Below are positions 27,002 through 35,307 of a DNA stretch of 64,000 nucleotides, in pieces; positions within the stretch are counted from its first letter, which is position 1; every line of letters begins with the position of its first letter. Location: assembly GCF_024171645.1 (NCBI RefSeq), contig NZ_JALKAC010000010.1:62001-126000 (forward strand), written 5' to 3'. The notes beneath the pieces were generated by a model. That model searched no databases, had not been told where the DNA came from, and saw only the letters and a list, made by a program, of their open reading frames with translations. Origin of the DNA: Flavobacterium sp. HSC-32F16. GTDB lineage: Bacteria; Bacteroidota; Bacteroidia; Flavobacteriales; Flavobacteriaceae. The translations under genes were made by a program, and so were the position numbers.

Positions 27002-27985
27002 TTATTTCAAATTATTCCAATACCAGCTTACCGCCTGTTTTAATCCCTCCTGTAAAGAATACTTTGGATTATATTCTAATAGTGTTTTTGCTTTTTCTAT
27101 ACTTGCTAATGAATGAGGAATATCGCCTGCTCTGTTTTCTCCATAAGTGACTTCTACATCAGCAATTTTCGGATCAAACTCTGATAAATATTGCTTTAAA
27201 TATTTCACTAAATCATTTAATGTATTTCGATCTCCGAAAGCAGTATTATAAACCGTATTAATTGCTGTTTGATTTTGAGTCCTTATTGCTAAGTCATTCA
27301 TCTGAATCACATTATCTATATAAGTAAAATCACGTGAATAATTGCCATCACCGTTAATTATCGGGCTTTCATGATTCATTAGCTGTCTAACAAATTTCGG
27401 AATTACAGCCGCATAAGCCCCATCTGGATCTTGTTTTCTTCCAAAAACATTGAAATATCTTAAGCCTATTGTTTCTAACCCATATGTTCTGCTAAAAATT
27501 TCAGCATACAATTCATTTACATACTTTGTAATGGCATAAGGAGATAAAGGTTTCCCTATTACTTCCTCTACTTTTGGCAACCCTTCAGAATCTCCGTAGG
27601 TAGATGAACTCGCCGCATAAATAAAACGTTTTACTTTTGCATCTCGAGAAGCGACTAATATATTTAAAAAACCAGAAACATTTACATCGTTCGTTGTTAT
27701 TGGATCATTTATAGATCTTGGTACAGAACCCAAAGCTGCCTGATGCAAAACATAATCAACACCTTGAACAGCTGTTTTACAATCTTCAAGATTTCGAATG
27801 TCCCCTTCAATTAATTTGTAATTAGGGTTTTCTATAAAATCCTGTAGGTTGTGCCGATGTCCTGTAGAAAAGTTATCTAAACAAATTACTTTATGTCCTA
27901 ATTTTAAAAAATACTCCGATAAATTTGAACCAATAAATCCCGCACCTCCGGTAATTAATATTGTATTATGAATTGTAGTTTCCAT
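27002..27985 (-). CDS. UDP-N-acetylglucosamine 4-epimerase (WbpP/TviC-like)
   Basis: A 327-residue extended SDR enzyme. The NAD motif GGAGFIGSNLSEYF is at residues 13-26. The catalytic region includes AASSSTYGDSEGLPK and YAITKYVNELYAE (YxxxK), and RYFNVFGRKQDPDGAYAAVIP is the stretch shared by WbpP and TviC, which interconvert UDP-GlcNAc and UDP-GalNAc. Its product is a likely substrate for the dehydrogenase at 23449. It lies 7 bp downstream of the wzc-like gene. Confidence 0.87.
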   Translation of the reverse strand: METTIHNTILITGGAGFIGSNLSEYFLKLGHKVICLDNFSTGHRHNLQDFIENPNYKLIEGDIRNLEDCKTAVQGVDYVLHQAALGSVPRSINDPITTNDVNVSGFLNILVASRDAKVKRFIYAASSSTYGDSEGLPKVEEVIGKPLSPYAITKYVNELYAEIFSRTYGLETIGLRYFNVFGRKQDPDGAYAAVIPKFVRQLMNHESPIINGDGNYSRDFTYIDNVIQMNDLAIRTQNQTAINTVYNTAFGDRNTLNDLVKYLKQYLSEFDPKIADVEVTYGENRAGDIPHSLASIEKAKTLLEYNPKYSLQEGLKQAVSWYWNNLK

Positions 27986-27992
27986 TTGTTTA

Positions 27993-30446
27993 TCATTGTT
28001 TTTTTCTAAATAACTTAGAAATCATTTTCAAAAAACTGCTTTTTTCTTCTTCTTCATGGTATCCATTTGAATAAGCTCCATAACCGTAGCCATACCCATA
28101 GGTAGATCCATATTTTGCTTTATTTTCGAAACCGTTAAAAACAATGCTTGCATTACTTAATTCACCTCTTTTGATTCTGTTATTAAGCAACGTAATCATA
28201 TCTTTCTTCGTATAATTCTGCCTTACTATATATAGCGTAACATCAGCGTATTGAACCAACTCTAACGAATCTGAAACTAACCCAACTGGAGGTGTATCCA
28301 GAATAATATAATCATACTTTTGCTTTAGTTCCTCTATCAATTCTGTCATGGCATCGCTCAAAATCAATTCTGATGGATTTGGCGGTATAGGCCCTGATAA
28401 TATTACATCAAGATTGGCAATTTGGGTTGAATTTGTAATTTCTTCCAGAGTATTTTGTTTGATCAAATAATTCACAACACCTATTTGATTATTAGTCAAA
28501 CAAAATTCATCTGCCAAACGAGGTTTTCTCAAATCAAGACCAACAATTACTGTTTTTTTCTCACTTAAAGCAAAAACTGTAGCAATGTTTATAGAGCAAA
28601 ATGTTTTTCCCTCTCCACTAATAGATGAAGTGATCATCAAAGTCTTAGAACCGCTTAATTGCTGCCTTTTATATAAAAACTGTAATGAAGAACGAATACC
28701 TCTAAACGCTTCTGAAAGTGCCGACTTAGGCTTATCAAACACAGCCAGACTAACTGAATTTTTATTAAATCCTACTACTCCTATTATTGGTATTTCGGTT
28801 AATTTACTGATATCTTCTGTATTTTGTATTGAACTGTTTATGAAAAAAATCGCAAAAACAAACATTAAGGGAATTAATATTCCTAAGAACAAAGCCAATA
28901 CATAGTTTGCTGAAGTTTTTGGACCAATTAATCCTCCTCCAATATCCTTTGCCGGATCAATAAAATGAATATCAGACAAATTAGAAGCTTTTACAATTTC
29001 TGCTTCATTTCGCTTCTGAAGAAATTCAGTATAAACATTATCACTTAAATCGTATTTTCTTTTAATTTTCAACAATTCCTGCTGCTCTTCCGGAAGTCTT
29101 TTTACTGTGCTTTCCGCCTGACCAATTTTGGCATTTACTAATGACAAATCATATAGCAAAGAGGCTTTTGCAGATGCTATATTTTCAAGTAAAACACTTT
29201 TTACGGCCTGCATTTGATTATCAAAATCCTTAAAAATCTTATCGCTTTTTACTGCATACGCCATTTCTGATCTTTGGGTAGACAAAGCAATAAGTTTTGA
29301 AACACTTGCTACAATGTTTGGATCTTCAATTCCTGCCACAGAAGGTGCCGGAAGTCTTGAATAATCAACACTATTATTTAAATATGTTTTTAAAGAATTA
29401 TAGTAACTGATTTTTCTAGTAACCTGATCCTTTTCAACATCAAAATTCATAATTTTATCTGAGATTTTTGCTCCTCCTTCTTCAATCTCAAATATATTTT
29501 TATCTTTTCTAAAAGTTTTCAATTCATTACCTGTCTGCTTTAATTGAGATTCCATAGCAACAAGAGTACTATCAATAAATCTAATTGTATTAGTTGCAAA
29601 CTGGTTTTTACCATCTAGCTGAATCTTGATTAACATTTTTACTGTCGAATTTAAGTATTCAACCATTCTGGCTTTATTAGTTCCCTGCATACTTAATGTC
29701 AACAATGAACCTGAACTTTTATCTCCATCAACATTTATTCCTCGATAGCGGGCGACAGTTCCGTCAAAATCATTAAATCGGACAAAATACTCTTTCCCTT
29801 TGTAAAAACCAGGATTATCATTAATTTGCAATTTCCAATTTAAAAACGGTAAAGAAACGCGTTCTCCAACTTTATATTTTTTTGCAAAAGTTACAGGTTG
29901 TACCGAAGTGTTACTATAAGTATTATTAGAATAAGTTATTAACGAAACTGAATTACTCTCAAATGGAATTTCAATTTGATATTCATTTTCACTTAAAAAC
30001 TTAATCTTAATTAAAGTCCCTGCAATTTGTCCTTTTGTTTTATCAATATCAATATAAAAGGGAACTGCTCCATAAGAATCAATTATGTTGTATTTCCCTT
30101 GCTCTAAATAGTCGATGTAATACTGCAATTTATCTACAACCAGTTCGTTGTGAGATCTTGATTGCAGTATTGTAGAAATTCCATTAACTTGGTCTGAAAT
30201 TCCTCCCCAATTAAACACCAAACTTGTATTAGATGTAAAAAAAGGATTACTTTCTTCCTTAATAGAAATCATATTCTGCATTCCATAAATTTTCTCTTTA
30301 CGAATATTTACCTGATATGCAATAGTAAAGGCTACTAGCAAACTTGCTAAAAACCATTTCCAGTAACTTAAAAATTTCAGCAAAAAACCCTTAAAATCAA
30401 AATTTGAATGATTCTCAAAAATGGAAAAATCTTTTATGTCTAACAT
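27993..30446 (-). CDS. Wzc-type polysaccharide co-polymerase with C-terminal tyrosine kinase
   Basis: An 817-residue inner-membrane protein. It has a Wzz domain with an N-terminal helix (WKWFLASLLVAFTIAY), a long periplasmic coiled region, a second helix (ANYVLALFLGILIPLMFVFA), and a cytoplasmic BY-kinase domain with Walker A SSISGEGKT, Walker A' VGLDLRKPRL and Walker B IILDTPPVG. The C-terminal tail is rich in tyrosines (YGSTYGYGYGYGAYSNGY), the usual autophosphorylation cluster. I start it at the ATG 30444-30446: the open frame extends 36 codons further, but that would overlap the wza-like gene. It drives export with its partner at 30461. Confidence 0.92.
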   Translation of the reverse strand: MLDIKDFSIFENHSNFDFKGFLLKFLSYWKWFLASLLVAFTIAYQVNIRKEKIYGMQNMISIKEESNPFFTSNTSLVFNWGGISDQVNGISTILQSRSHNELVVDKLQYYIDYLEQGKYNIIDSYGAVPFYIDIDKTKGQIAGTLIKIKFLSENEYQIEIPFESNSVSLITYSNNTYSNTSVQPVTFAKKYKVGERVSLPFLNWKLQINDNPGFYKGKEYFVRFNDFDGTVARYRGINVDGDKSSGSLLTLSMQGTNKARMVEYLNSTVKMLIKIQLDGKNQFATNTIRFIDSTLVAMESQLKQTGNELKTFRKDKNIFEIEEGGAKISDKIMNFDVEKDQVTRKISYYNSLKTYLNNSVDYSRLPAPSVAGIEDPNIVASVSKLIALSTQRSEMAYAVKSDKIFKDFDNQMQAVKSVLLENIASAKASLLYDLSLVNAKIGQAESTVKRLPEEQQELLKIKRKYDLSDNVYTEFLQKRNEAEIVKASNLSDIHFIDPAKDIGGGLIGPKTSANYVLALFLGILIPLMFVFAIFFINSSIQNTEDISKLTEIPIIGVVGFNKNSVSLAVFDKPKSALSEAFRGIRSSLQFLYKRQQLSGSKTLMITSSISGEGKTFCSINIATVFALSEKKTVIVGLDLRKPRLADEFCLTNNQIGVVNYLIKQNTLEEITNSTQIANLDVILSGPIPPNPSELILSDAMTELIEELKQKYDYIILDTPPVGLVSDSLELVQYADVTLYIVRQNYTKKDMITLLNNRIKRGELSNASIVFNGFENKAKYGSTYGYGYGYGAYSNGYHEEEEKSSFLKMISKLFRKKQ

Positions 30447-30460
30447 CTTTTGAATAGAGT

Positions 30461-31249
30461 TTAATTTTTGATTATCAAATAAACAGTTGTTGCCAATGAC
30501 AGTAAAGTTATAATAGTACCTATAGATTGTATCCCAGTCTGCCCAGTTCCCCAAGTTTTCTGTCTTAGAGGCTTAACATATATGTAATCATTTGGCTGTA
30601 AAGTATAATATGGTGATTTCATTACATTAACATCGGTAAGATCAATATCGTTCATTTGTACTCCCGTAGGAGTTTGACGTATAACTGTAACTGCCTTTCT
30701 ATTTCCTACTGTAGTTATATCGCCTGCATTTGCGATAGCTTCCATGACATTAAGATTTTCTTTGAATAATGTTTTTGTGCCTGGGGATGTTATTTCACCA
30801 TTTATTGTATATCTAAATCCAGCTAATTTTACTGTTACAAAAAGACTAGCTTCACTTTTAAAATGTTCTTCGAGAAGTTGTTTCTCAATTTTAACACGAA
30901 CTTCTTCTAAAGTATAACCTATAACATTAATTTCTCCTAAAATGGGCATTCTAATATTACCATGATCATCCACAGTGAATCCATCAAAATATAATGAAGA
31001 TTCAGTTTTACCAGTAGCAGTGCTTTCTGTTGTATTAAAAATAGACACCAGCTTTGGATCGATTGCTTTTATACTAACACTTAAAACATCATTAGTTTGA
31101 AGTCTATATGGCTTAGATTCTACTGCGACAATATTATTTTGTTCACTTGAAGAATTTTTATCTTGCAGATAAACAAGATCTTTTATCGGAATGCAAGAGG
31201 TAAATAATGCACTAATTAGTATAAGTATATAAAAGCTTTTTTTTGTCAT
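30461..31249 (-). CDS. Wza-like polysaccharide export lipoprotein
   Basis: A 262-residue outer-membrane lipoprotein. The signal peptide ends in the lipobox FTSC (cysteine at residue 19). Then come the Poly_export domain (YRLQTNDVLSVSIKAID), an SLBB domain (GEITSPGTKTLFKENLNVME), and a hydrophobic C-terminal helix (TIITLLSLATTVYLIIKN) that may span the outer membrane as in Wza. It is the first gene of the wza-wzc operon and has its own promoter at 31266. The Wzc-like gene follows 14 bp downstream. Confidence 0.92.
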   Translation of the reverse strand: MTKKSFYILILISALFTSCIPIKDLVYLQDKNSSSEQNNIVAVESKPYRLQTNDVLSVSIKAIDPKLVSIFNTTESTATGKTESSLYFDGFTVDDHGNIRMPILGEINVIGYTLEEVRVKIEKQLLEEHFKSEASLFVTVKLAGFRYTINGEITSPGTKTLFKENLNVMEAIANAGDITTVGNRKAVTVIRQTPTGVQMNDIDLTDVNVMKSPYYTLQPNDYIYVKPLRQKTWGTGQTGIQSIGTIITLLSLATTVYLIIKN

Positions 31250-31265
31250 TGGTCAAATTTTACCG

Positions 31266-31273
31266 CAAATATA
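31266..31273 (-). promoter_or_regulatory. Promoter -7 element of the wza-wzc operon
   Basis: TATATTTG on the minus strand is an exact TAnnTTTG match, 17 bp upstream of the ATG at 31249. No good TTG was found at the usual distance upstream, so only the -7 box is claimed. The predicted leader is about 10 nt. Confidence 0.5.
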
Positions 31274-31319
31274 GCTTTTCCTTTAATCTTCAGGAAATCT
31301 ATATGTCAATTGATCTTAT

Positions 31320-31940
31320 TTAATTGTTTTTGAAAGTTTTTTCGAATGGAACACGGTGCAAAATACTTCTGCCAAGTGTAATTTCATCGGCATATTCTAA
31401 CTCATCACCAACTGATATTCCTCTTGCAATCGTAGAAATTATAATTTTGGATTCCGCAATTTGTTTATAAATGTAAAAATTGGTGGTATCACCTTCCATT
31501 GTAGAGCTTAGTGCAAAAATAATTTCAATTACTTTTCCTGCTTTTACTTTTTCGACTAAACTGTAAATATTTAACTGACTTGGACCAACTCCTTCTATTG
31601 GAGAAATCTTACCTCCCAATACATGATAAATACCTTTATACTGACCGGTATTTTCAATTGCCATAACATCTCGAATATCTTCGACAACACAAATTGTCTG
31701 GTGATTTCTTAATGAGTTTGCGCAAATCTCACACACTTTTGTATCTGAAATATTATGACAGTTTTCGCAAAACTTAATATCTTCACGCATATTTAACAGC
31801 GCTTGTGACAAAAAACCAGTTTGTTCTTTTGGCTGTTTTAACAAATGAAGAACCAAACGCAATGCTGTACGCTTGCCTATTCCTGGTAATTGCGACATTT
31901 CGTTAACTGCTTTTTCTATTAGTTTTGATGAAAATTCCAT
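31320..31940 (-). CDS. recR: Recombination mediator protein RecR
   Basis: A 206-residue RecR, which works with RecF and RecO to load RecA at gaps. The helix-hairpin-helix LPGIGKRTALRL is at residues 18-29, and the four-cysteine zinc finger uses C58, C61, C70 and C73. The Toprim domain follows (ICVVEDIRDVMAIE) and the usual C-terminal Walker-like region is intact. It lies upstream of the polysaccharide locus and its stop is 46 bp from the promoter of the wza operon. The ATG coincides with the predicted transcription start. Confidence 0.96.
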   Translation of the reverse strand: MEFSSKLIEKAVNEMSQLPGIGKRTALRLVLHLLKQPKEQTGFLSQALLNMREDIKFCENCHNISDTKVCEICANSLRNHQTICVVEDIRDVMAIENTGQYKGIYHVLGGKISPIEGVGPSQLNIYSLVEKVKAGKVIEIIFALSSTMEGDTTNFYIYKQIAESKIIISTIARGISVGDELEYADEITLGRSILHRVPFEKTFKNN

Positions 31941-31945
31941 GAGGA

Positions 31946-31953
31946 CAAAAGTA
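31946..31953 (-). promoter_or_regulatory. recR promoter -7 element
   Basis: TACTTTTG on the minus strand matches TAnnTTTG and ends only 5 bp before the recR ATG. The transcript would be leaderless or nearly so. No convincing TTG lies at the usual distance. Confidence 0.4.
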
Positions 31954-32030
31954 ATACTTTTAATGGTTCAGCGTAATCAGAGTAAGCTAAATTCCATACT
32001 AAAAAAAATTCAAATAACACTCGCAGTATC

Positions 32031-32110
32031 TTTCTGGCCCAGATAGAAGCGATATCCTTTTATGGCGAACTTCGCCATAAAAGATATAGCGGAGAGCTGG
32101 AAAAAGCTCC
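32031..32110. repeat. Palindromic intergenic repeat element
   Basis: The spacer between recR and the CoA-binding gene holds a 13-bp perfect inverted repeat around one base (32057-32083). It is flanked by near-symmetrical gatatc and gatata, then by cagatagaagc on the left and ggagagctgg plus aagctcc on the right, where gagc/gctc can form a further stem. Elements of this form (a constant outer part with a hairpin core) are in my memory common in Flavobacterium intergenic regions, but I cannot search for other copies. It also lies at the 3' end of the CoA-binding gene, where it may stop transcription. Confidence 0.55.
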
Positions 32111-32116
32111 TAAAAT

Positions 32117-32482
32117 TTAATATTGATTTGTCGCTAATAAAACCAAGGTACAAGCAACTTCAACTTGAATATTATTTAGCTCTAATAACTGATAAAGTTC
32201 AGGATTTTCAGTTCCAGGATTAAAAATCACTCTTTTAGGCTGTGCTTCTACAATGTAATTATAGTAATCGCGTTGACGTGTAGGATTTAAATATAAAGTT
32301 ACTGTATCTATATTTTTAACAGGAACAGCTTTTGTGTGAATTTTTACACCAGCCACTTCTCCTGTATTTTGACCAATTGCTAGTACTGTATGTCCTTTTT
32401 GAGTTAATGCATTTATCGCTCTAAAAGCATAACGGTCAGGTTTTGTAGTTGCACCAAGCAACAATGTTTTTTTATTTTTCAT
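32117..32482 (-). CDS. CoA-binding domain protein (YccU-like)
   Basis: A 121-residue single-domain protein of the CoA-binding fold: KTLLLGATTKPDRYAFRA opens a Rossmann-type nucleotide site, and RVIFNPGTENPELYQLL is typical of the small stand-alone family. Its biochemical role is not established. I start it at the ATG 32480-32482. The open frame continues 10 codons upstream to a TTG, but the predicted promoter box (32500-32507) lies inside that extension, which rules it out. Confidence 0.75.
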   Translation of the reverse strand: MKNKKTLLLGATTKPDRYAFRAINALTQKGHTVLAIGQNTGEVAGVKIHTKAVPVKNIDTVTLYLNPTRQRDYYNYIVEAQPKRVIFNPGTENPELYQLLELNNIQVEVACTLVLLATNQY

Positions 32483-32499
32483 TATCTTAGAATATTTGA

Positions 32500-32507
32500 C
32501 AAAAGTA
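32500..32507 (-). promoter_or_regulatory. Promoter -7 element of the CoA-binding gene
   Basis: TACTTTTG on the minus strand, 18 bp before the ATG at 32482. It supports the shorter start for the gene. The upstream TTG element is not clear. Confidence 0.4.
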
Positions 32508-32633
32508 GTCAAAAAGCACGAGTTTAATTTATTCTATTGATTTAGAATATTGACTCTAAAAAACAATATCATGCCATTATTTTGTATCCAGATATTAAAA
32601 TTTGACTATTTTTACCTCACTAACCAATATTGT

Positions 32634-33263
32634 ATGGATTTATTTATTTACCTATTTGCGGCACTTTTTTCAGTATTAAACCCAATTGGTACTGTTCCAA
32701 TTTTTGTTGGATTAACACAACATGATTCTCAAAAGGAACGTTCTAGAATTTCTTTATGGACTGCCATAAATGTTGGTATTATTTTATTGGTTTCTTATTT
32801 CATTGGTCAATATGTGCTTACATTTTTCGGGATTAGTATAGATGCTCTTCGAATTGCTGGCGGAATCGTAATTGTAAACTCTGGATTTTCATTACTTTCT
32901 GGCAAATTCAATAAAAAACGAGGCATCAATAAAAAAATTGAAAACGAAGTACAGCAAAGAAATGATATCGCATTAACTCCATTAGCAATACCAATGCTTG
33001 CGGGTCCAGGCTCAATTTCATTATTAATTGCGTTTTATCAAGAACACCATCAAATAGAAGAAATTCTTTTTTCTTGTCTTGCGATTTTAGCAATAGCCGT
33101 TGTGATTTTTGTTATTCTAAAAAGCGCACATTATCTGGCAAGGATTTTAGGTGCATCAGGAATTGTTGCGATTTCTAGAATTGTTGGCTTTATAGTAATT
33201 TCTATCGGAATTCAATATATTGTGAGTTCAATCGTAAATATCATTAAGGGAAATTTAATGTAG
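32634..33263 (+). CDS. MarC-family integral membrane protein
   Basis: A 209-residue protein with about six hydrophobic helices. The opening MDLFIYLFAALFSVLNPIG and the internal LTPLAIPMLAGPGSISLLI match the MarC/UPF0056 family, whose transport function is unsettled. I start at the ATG 32634-32636, where the first helix begins. The open frame runs 28 codons further upstream but that part is not family-like. A weak promoter-like pair (TTG 32582, TATTTTTA 32607) precedes it. It is the only plus-strand gene between 1 and 57090. Confidence 0.88.
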   Translation: MDLFIYLFAALFSVLNPIGTVPIFVGLTQHDSQKERSRISLWTAINVGIILLVSYFIGQYVLTFFGISIDALRIAGGIVIVNSGFSLLSGKFNKKRGINKKIENEVQQRNDIALTPLAIPMLAGPGSISLLIAFYQEHHQIEEILFSCLAILAIAVVIFVILKSAHYLARILGASGIVAISRIVGFIVISIGIQYIVSSIVNIIKGNLM

Positions 33264-33273
33264 TTTAACTTAC

Positions 33274-33326
33274 ATAAACAAAAAACGGGATAATAACTTA
33301 AAGTTATTATCCCGTTTTTTGTTTAT
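33274..33326. terminator. Strong bidirectional terminator
   Basis: A perfect 26-bp inverted repeat with a single central base lies between the convergent marC and ctlX genes. The stem includes the GC-rich block cgggataa, and each side ends in a run of A or T, so it works as an intrinsic terminator in both directions. It starts 10 bp after the marC stop and ends 12 bp before the ctlX stop. Confidence 0.92.
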
Positions 33327-33338
33327 ATTTTTAACTAT

Positions 33339-34274
33339 TTAATTTCTTGGTAAAAATACTTCAGCCATCATGCATCTTGCGCTTCCGCCACCACAAGCTT
33401 CAATAGTATCTAAACTTGAACTTAATATTTCAGCATGTTTTTCTAATTGTTGAATTTGCTTTGGAGTTAAGCTTTGATGAGCTGATGCACTCATAACGAT
33501 ATATTTTTTTTCGTTTGTCCCACGAACTTCCAACATATTTCCGGCAAAATTATTTACCTGATCCTCTGTAATTAAAATGATCTCTTTTTTATCATCTTTC
33601 AAATTATCAAGAACCATTTTGCGCTCTTTCTTATCATCAATACAATCTGCACAAATAACAGCAAACGTTTCACCCAGACACATCATAACGTTTGTATGAT
33701 ATATTAGCTTACGTTCTCCATCAACAGTTTGAAAAGCTTCGAAAATTACGGGAGCATAATCAAAATCTTCACAAAATTCAATAAATAGTTCTTCGTCTGC
33801 ACGAGGAGATAATGCACAATATGCTTTTGCATTAGCACGATCTAAAAGTAAACTTCCTGTCCCTTCTAAAAAATAACCATCATCTTCTGCAGATGTATAA
33901 TCCATTATATTAGAAATTTCGAAACCTTTTTCCTCCAAAGTATCCAAAATATCTTCACGACGCTCTGGGCGACGGTTTTCGGCAAACATTGGATAAAGTG
34001 CTACATCTCCATTTTCATGAAATGAAACCCAATTATTTGGAAAAATGCTATCCGGAGTATCTGTTTCCAAAGTATCTTCGATTACAGTTACGTCCACTCC
34101 TACTGCTCTAAGTTTTTCAACAAAATCATCAAATTCTTGTTGCGCTTTAGCATTTACCGTACTTGGCAATAAACCGTCTAATACTTTTTGGTAATAATTA
34201 TTTACGGCAGTCTGTTCATTCATTCTGAAGGCAACAGGCCGTATCATTACGATTGCATTTGTTGTTTGTTTCAT
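33339..34274 (-). CDS. ctlX: Citrulline utilization hydrolase CtlX-like (guanidino-modifying enzyme family)
   Basis: A 311-residue member of the amidinotransferase / DDAH / arginine deiminase superfamily. Active-site features are DSIFPNNWVSFH (about residue 75), EGTGSLLLDR, the histidine in YHTNVMMCLG, and the C-terminal nucleophilic cysteine in GGGSARCMMAEVF. The length and these blocks fit CtlX, described in Francisella as required for citrulline use. The neighbouring gene encodes a second member of the superfamily, so the two may act in a common arginine or citrulline route. The exact substrate is inferred. Confidence 0.8.
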   Translation of the reverse strand: MKQTTNAIVMIRPVAFRMNEQTAVNNYYQKVLDGLLPSTVNAKAQQEFDDFVEKLRAVGVDVTVIEDTLETDTPDSIFPNNWVSFHENGDVALYPMFAENRRPERREDILDTLEEKGFEISNIMDYTSAEDDGYFLEGTGSLLLDRANAKAYCALSPRADEELFIEFCEDFDYAPVIFEAFQTVDGERKLIYHTNVMMCLGETFAVICADCIDDKKERKMVLDNLKDDKKEIILITEDQVNNFAGNMLEVRGTNEKKYIVMSASAHQSLTPKQIQQLEKHAEILSSSLDTIEACGGGSARCMMAEVFLPRN

Positions 34275-34290
34275 TTTAATATTTTTTTTT

Positions 34291-34351
34291 TCAAGTTTGA
34301 AGTTTCAGGTTTCACATCTTAAAAGAACTTGAAACCTAAAACTTGAAACTC
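34291..34351. repeat. Imperfect inverted repeat between the two hydrolase genes
   Basis: The 88-bp spacer contains tcaagtttgaagtttcaggt on the left and the complementary gaaacctaaaacttgaaact on the right, around a short centre. The minus-strand transcript could fold into a long AT-rich hairpin ending near a T-run just before ctlX. It may reduce read-through into ctlX or be a degenerate intergenic repeat. Confidence 0.5.
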
Positions 34352-34362
34352 AAAAATCATTT

Positions 34363-35277
34363 TTAGTCTCTAATTAATGGTAAAGTTGAACATCTTAATA
34401 ACCCTTCTTGTTTTGCTATTTCGGCATACGGAATTTCTTCTACAGTAAAACCTTGTGCACGAAGCCAGTTATTTAATCTCGTGAAATTTTTCTCAGAAAC
34501 AACAACATCTTTATCTATCGAAAACACATTAGAAAACATATTGTACATTTCGTCCCTTTCAATATGGAAAAGATTTTCTTTTCCAAAAAGGTTTACGAGA
34601 TACAAATAATCTGATTCTTCACGAAAACCTCTTTTATAAATAATTCCTTTGTCTTTTCCTACAGGCTGAAAGCAGCAATCTAAATGCAATGCATTGTCAC
34701 GAGCTTCTAATTTCGATTTAACTAAATCAAACTCTTTGACAATTTTATTGGGAAACAATTCTTTTATAAAATTAACACCTTGCATATTTGTTCTTGCCGT
34801 TATATAATCTTTATAATCACTTCCTTTATAGGTTCCTATAAAAATGTGATCATTCCAAAGCATGACATCTCCACCTTCAATATGAACTTCTTCTGGCGGA
34901 CGAACTACTTTCAACGAATCAATTTGATCAATTACATATTGAATAGCATCTAATTCACGCTCACGGTCTGGTAAAATATTCGATTTTACAAAAACATCAT
35001 CAATTACAAAACCAATATCCCTTGCAAAGATTTGATTATAGTTCTGAATCAATTCCGGACGATAAACCGTTACATTGTATTTCTGAAAAACAGCATTAAA
35101 AGCATCCATTTCTGCAACCATATCTTTTTCGATAGGATACGTTCCTGCTTTAATGTGTTCCAATGATTTAGGATCATAGGCTTCATCTAATGAAGGAGTT
35201 GGCCCATTGTGAACGGCAGAACCCAAAACTACAACACGTAACCTTGATGTTTCGTTCTTTACATTTAATTGCAACAT
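34363..35277 (-). CDS. Arginine deiminase/amidinotransferase superfamily hydrolase
   Basis: A 304-residue protein of the guanidino-modifying superfamily. RDIGFVIDDVFV (about residue 90), EGGDVMLWNDHIFIG (about 134-148), the histidine in ALHLDCCF and the C-terminal catalytic cysteine in GLLRCSTLPLIRD are all present. Relatives include arginine deiminase, dimethylargininase and glycine amidinotransferase. The sequence alone does not tell which substrate is used. It has its own promoter and terminates or reads through into ctlX 88 bp downstream. Confidence 0.8.
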   Translation of the reverse strand: MLQLNVKNETSRLRVVVLGSAVHNGPTPSLDEAYDPKSLEHIKAGTYPIEKDMVAEMDAFNAVFQKYNVTVYRPELIQNYNQIFARDIGFVIDDVFVKSNILPDRERELDAIQYVIDQIDSLKVVRPPEEVHIEGGDVMLWNDHIFIGTYKGSDYKDYITARTNMQGVNFIKELFPNKIVKEFDLVKSKLEARDNALHLDCCFQPVGKDKGIIYKRGFREESDYLYLVNLFGKENLFHIERDEMYNMFSNVFSIDKDVVVSEKNFTRLNNWLRAQGFTVEEIPYAEIAKQEGLLRCSTLPLIRD

Positions 35278-35296
35278 AACTTTATTATATTTTGAG

Positions 35297-35304
35297 CAAA
35301 GATA
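35297..35304 (-). promoter_or_regulatory. Promoter -7 element of the arginine deiminase-like gene
   Basis: TATCTTTG on the minus strand fits TAnnTTTG, 19 bp before the ATG at 35277. It lies directly against the gltA terminator, so the T-run of the terminator forms the upstream promoter DNA. Confidence 0.45.
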
Positions 35305-35307
35305 AAA

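Noticed and set aside
28030..28130. Short GYGYG-type tandem repeat
   Set aside because: It is coding sequence for the tyrosine cluster of the Wzc tail and not a DNA repeat element.
28585..28905. Plus-strand open frame of 106 codons
   Set aside because: It is the complement of the Wzc-type kinase domain and has no start context or family signal.
30447..30554. 36-codon N-terminal extension of the Wzc-like gene
   Set aside because: It overlaps the end of the Wza-like gene and has no Wzz-family sequence; the ATG at 30446 gives the normal N-terminus.
32483..32512. Longer start (TTG) for the CoA-binding gene
   Set aside because: The predicted promoter box lies inside the extension and the family core begins at the ATG 32480-32482.
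32550..32633. 28-codon upstream extension of marC
   Set aside because: MarC proteins start right at the first membrane helix, and the extra sequence includes the likely promoter region.
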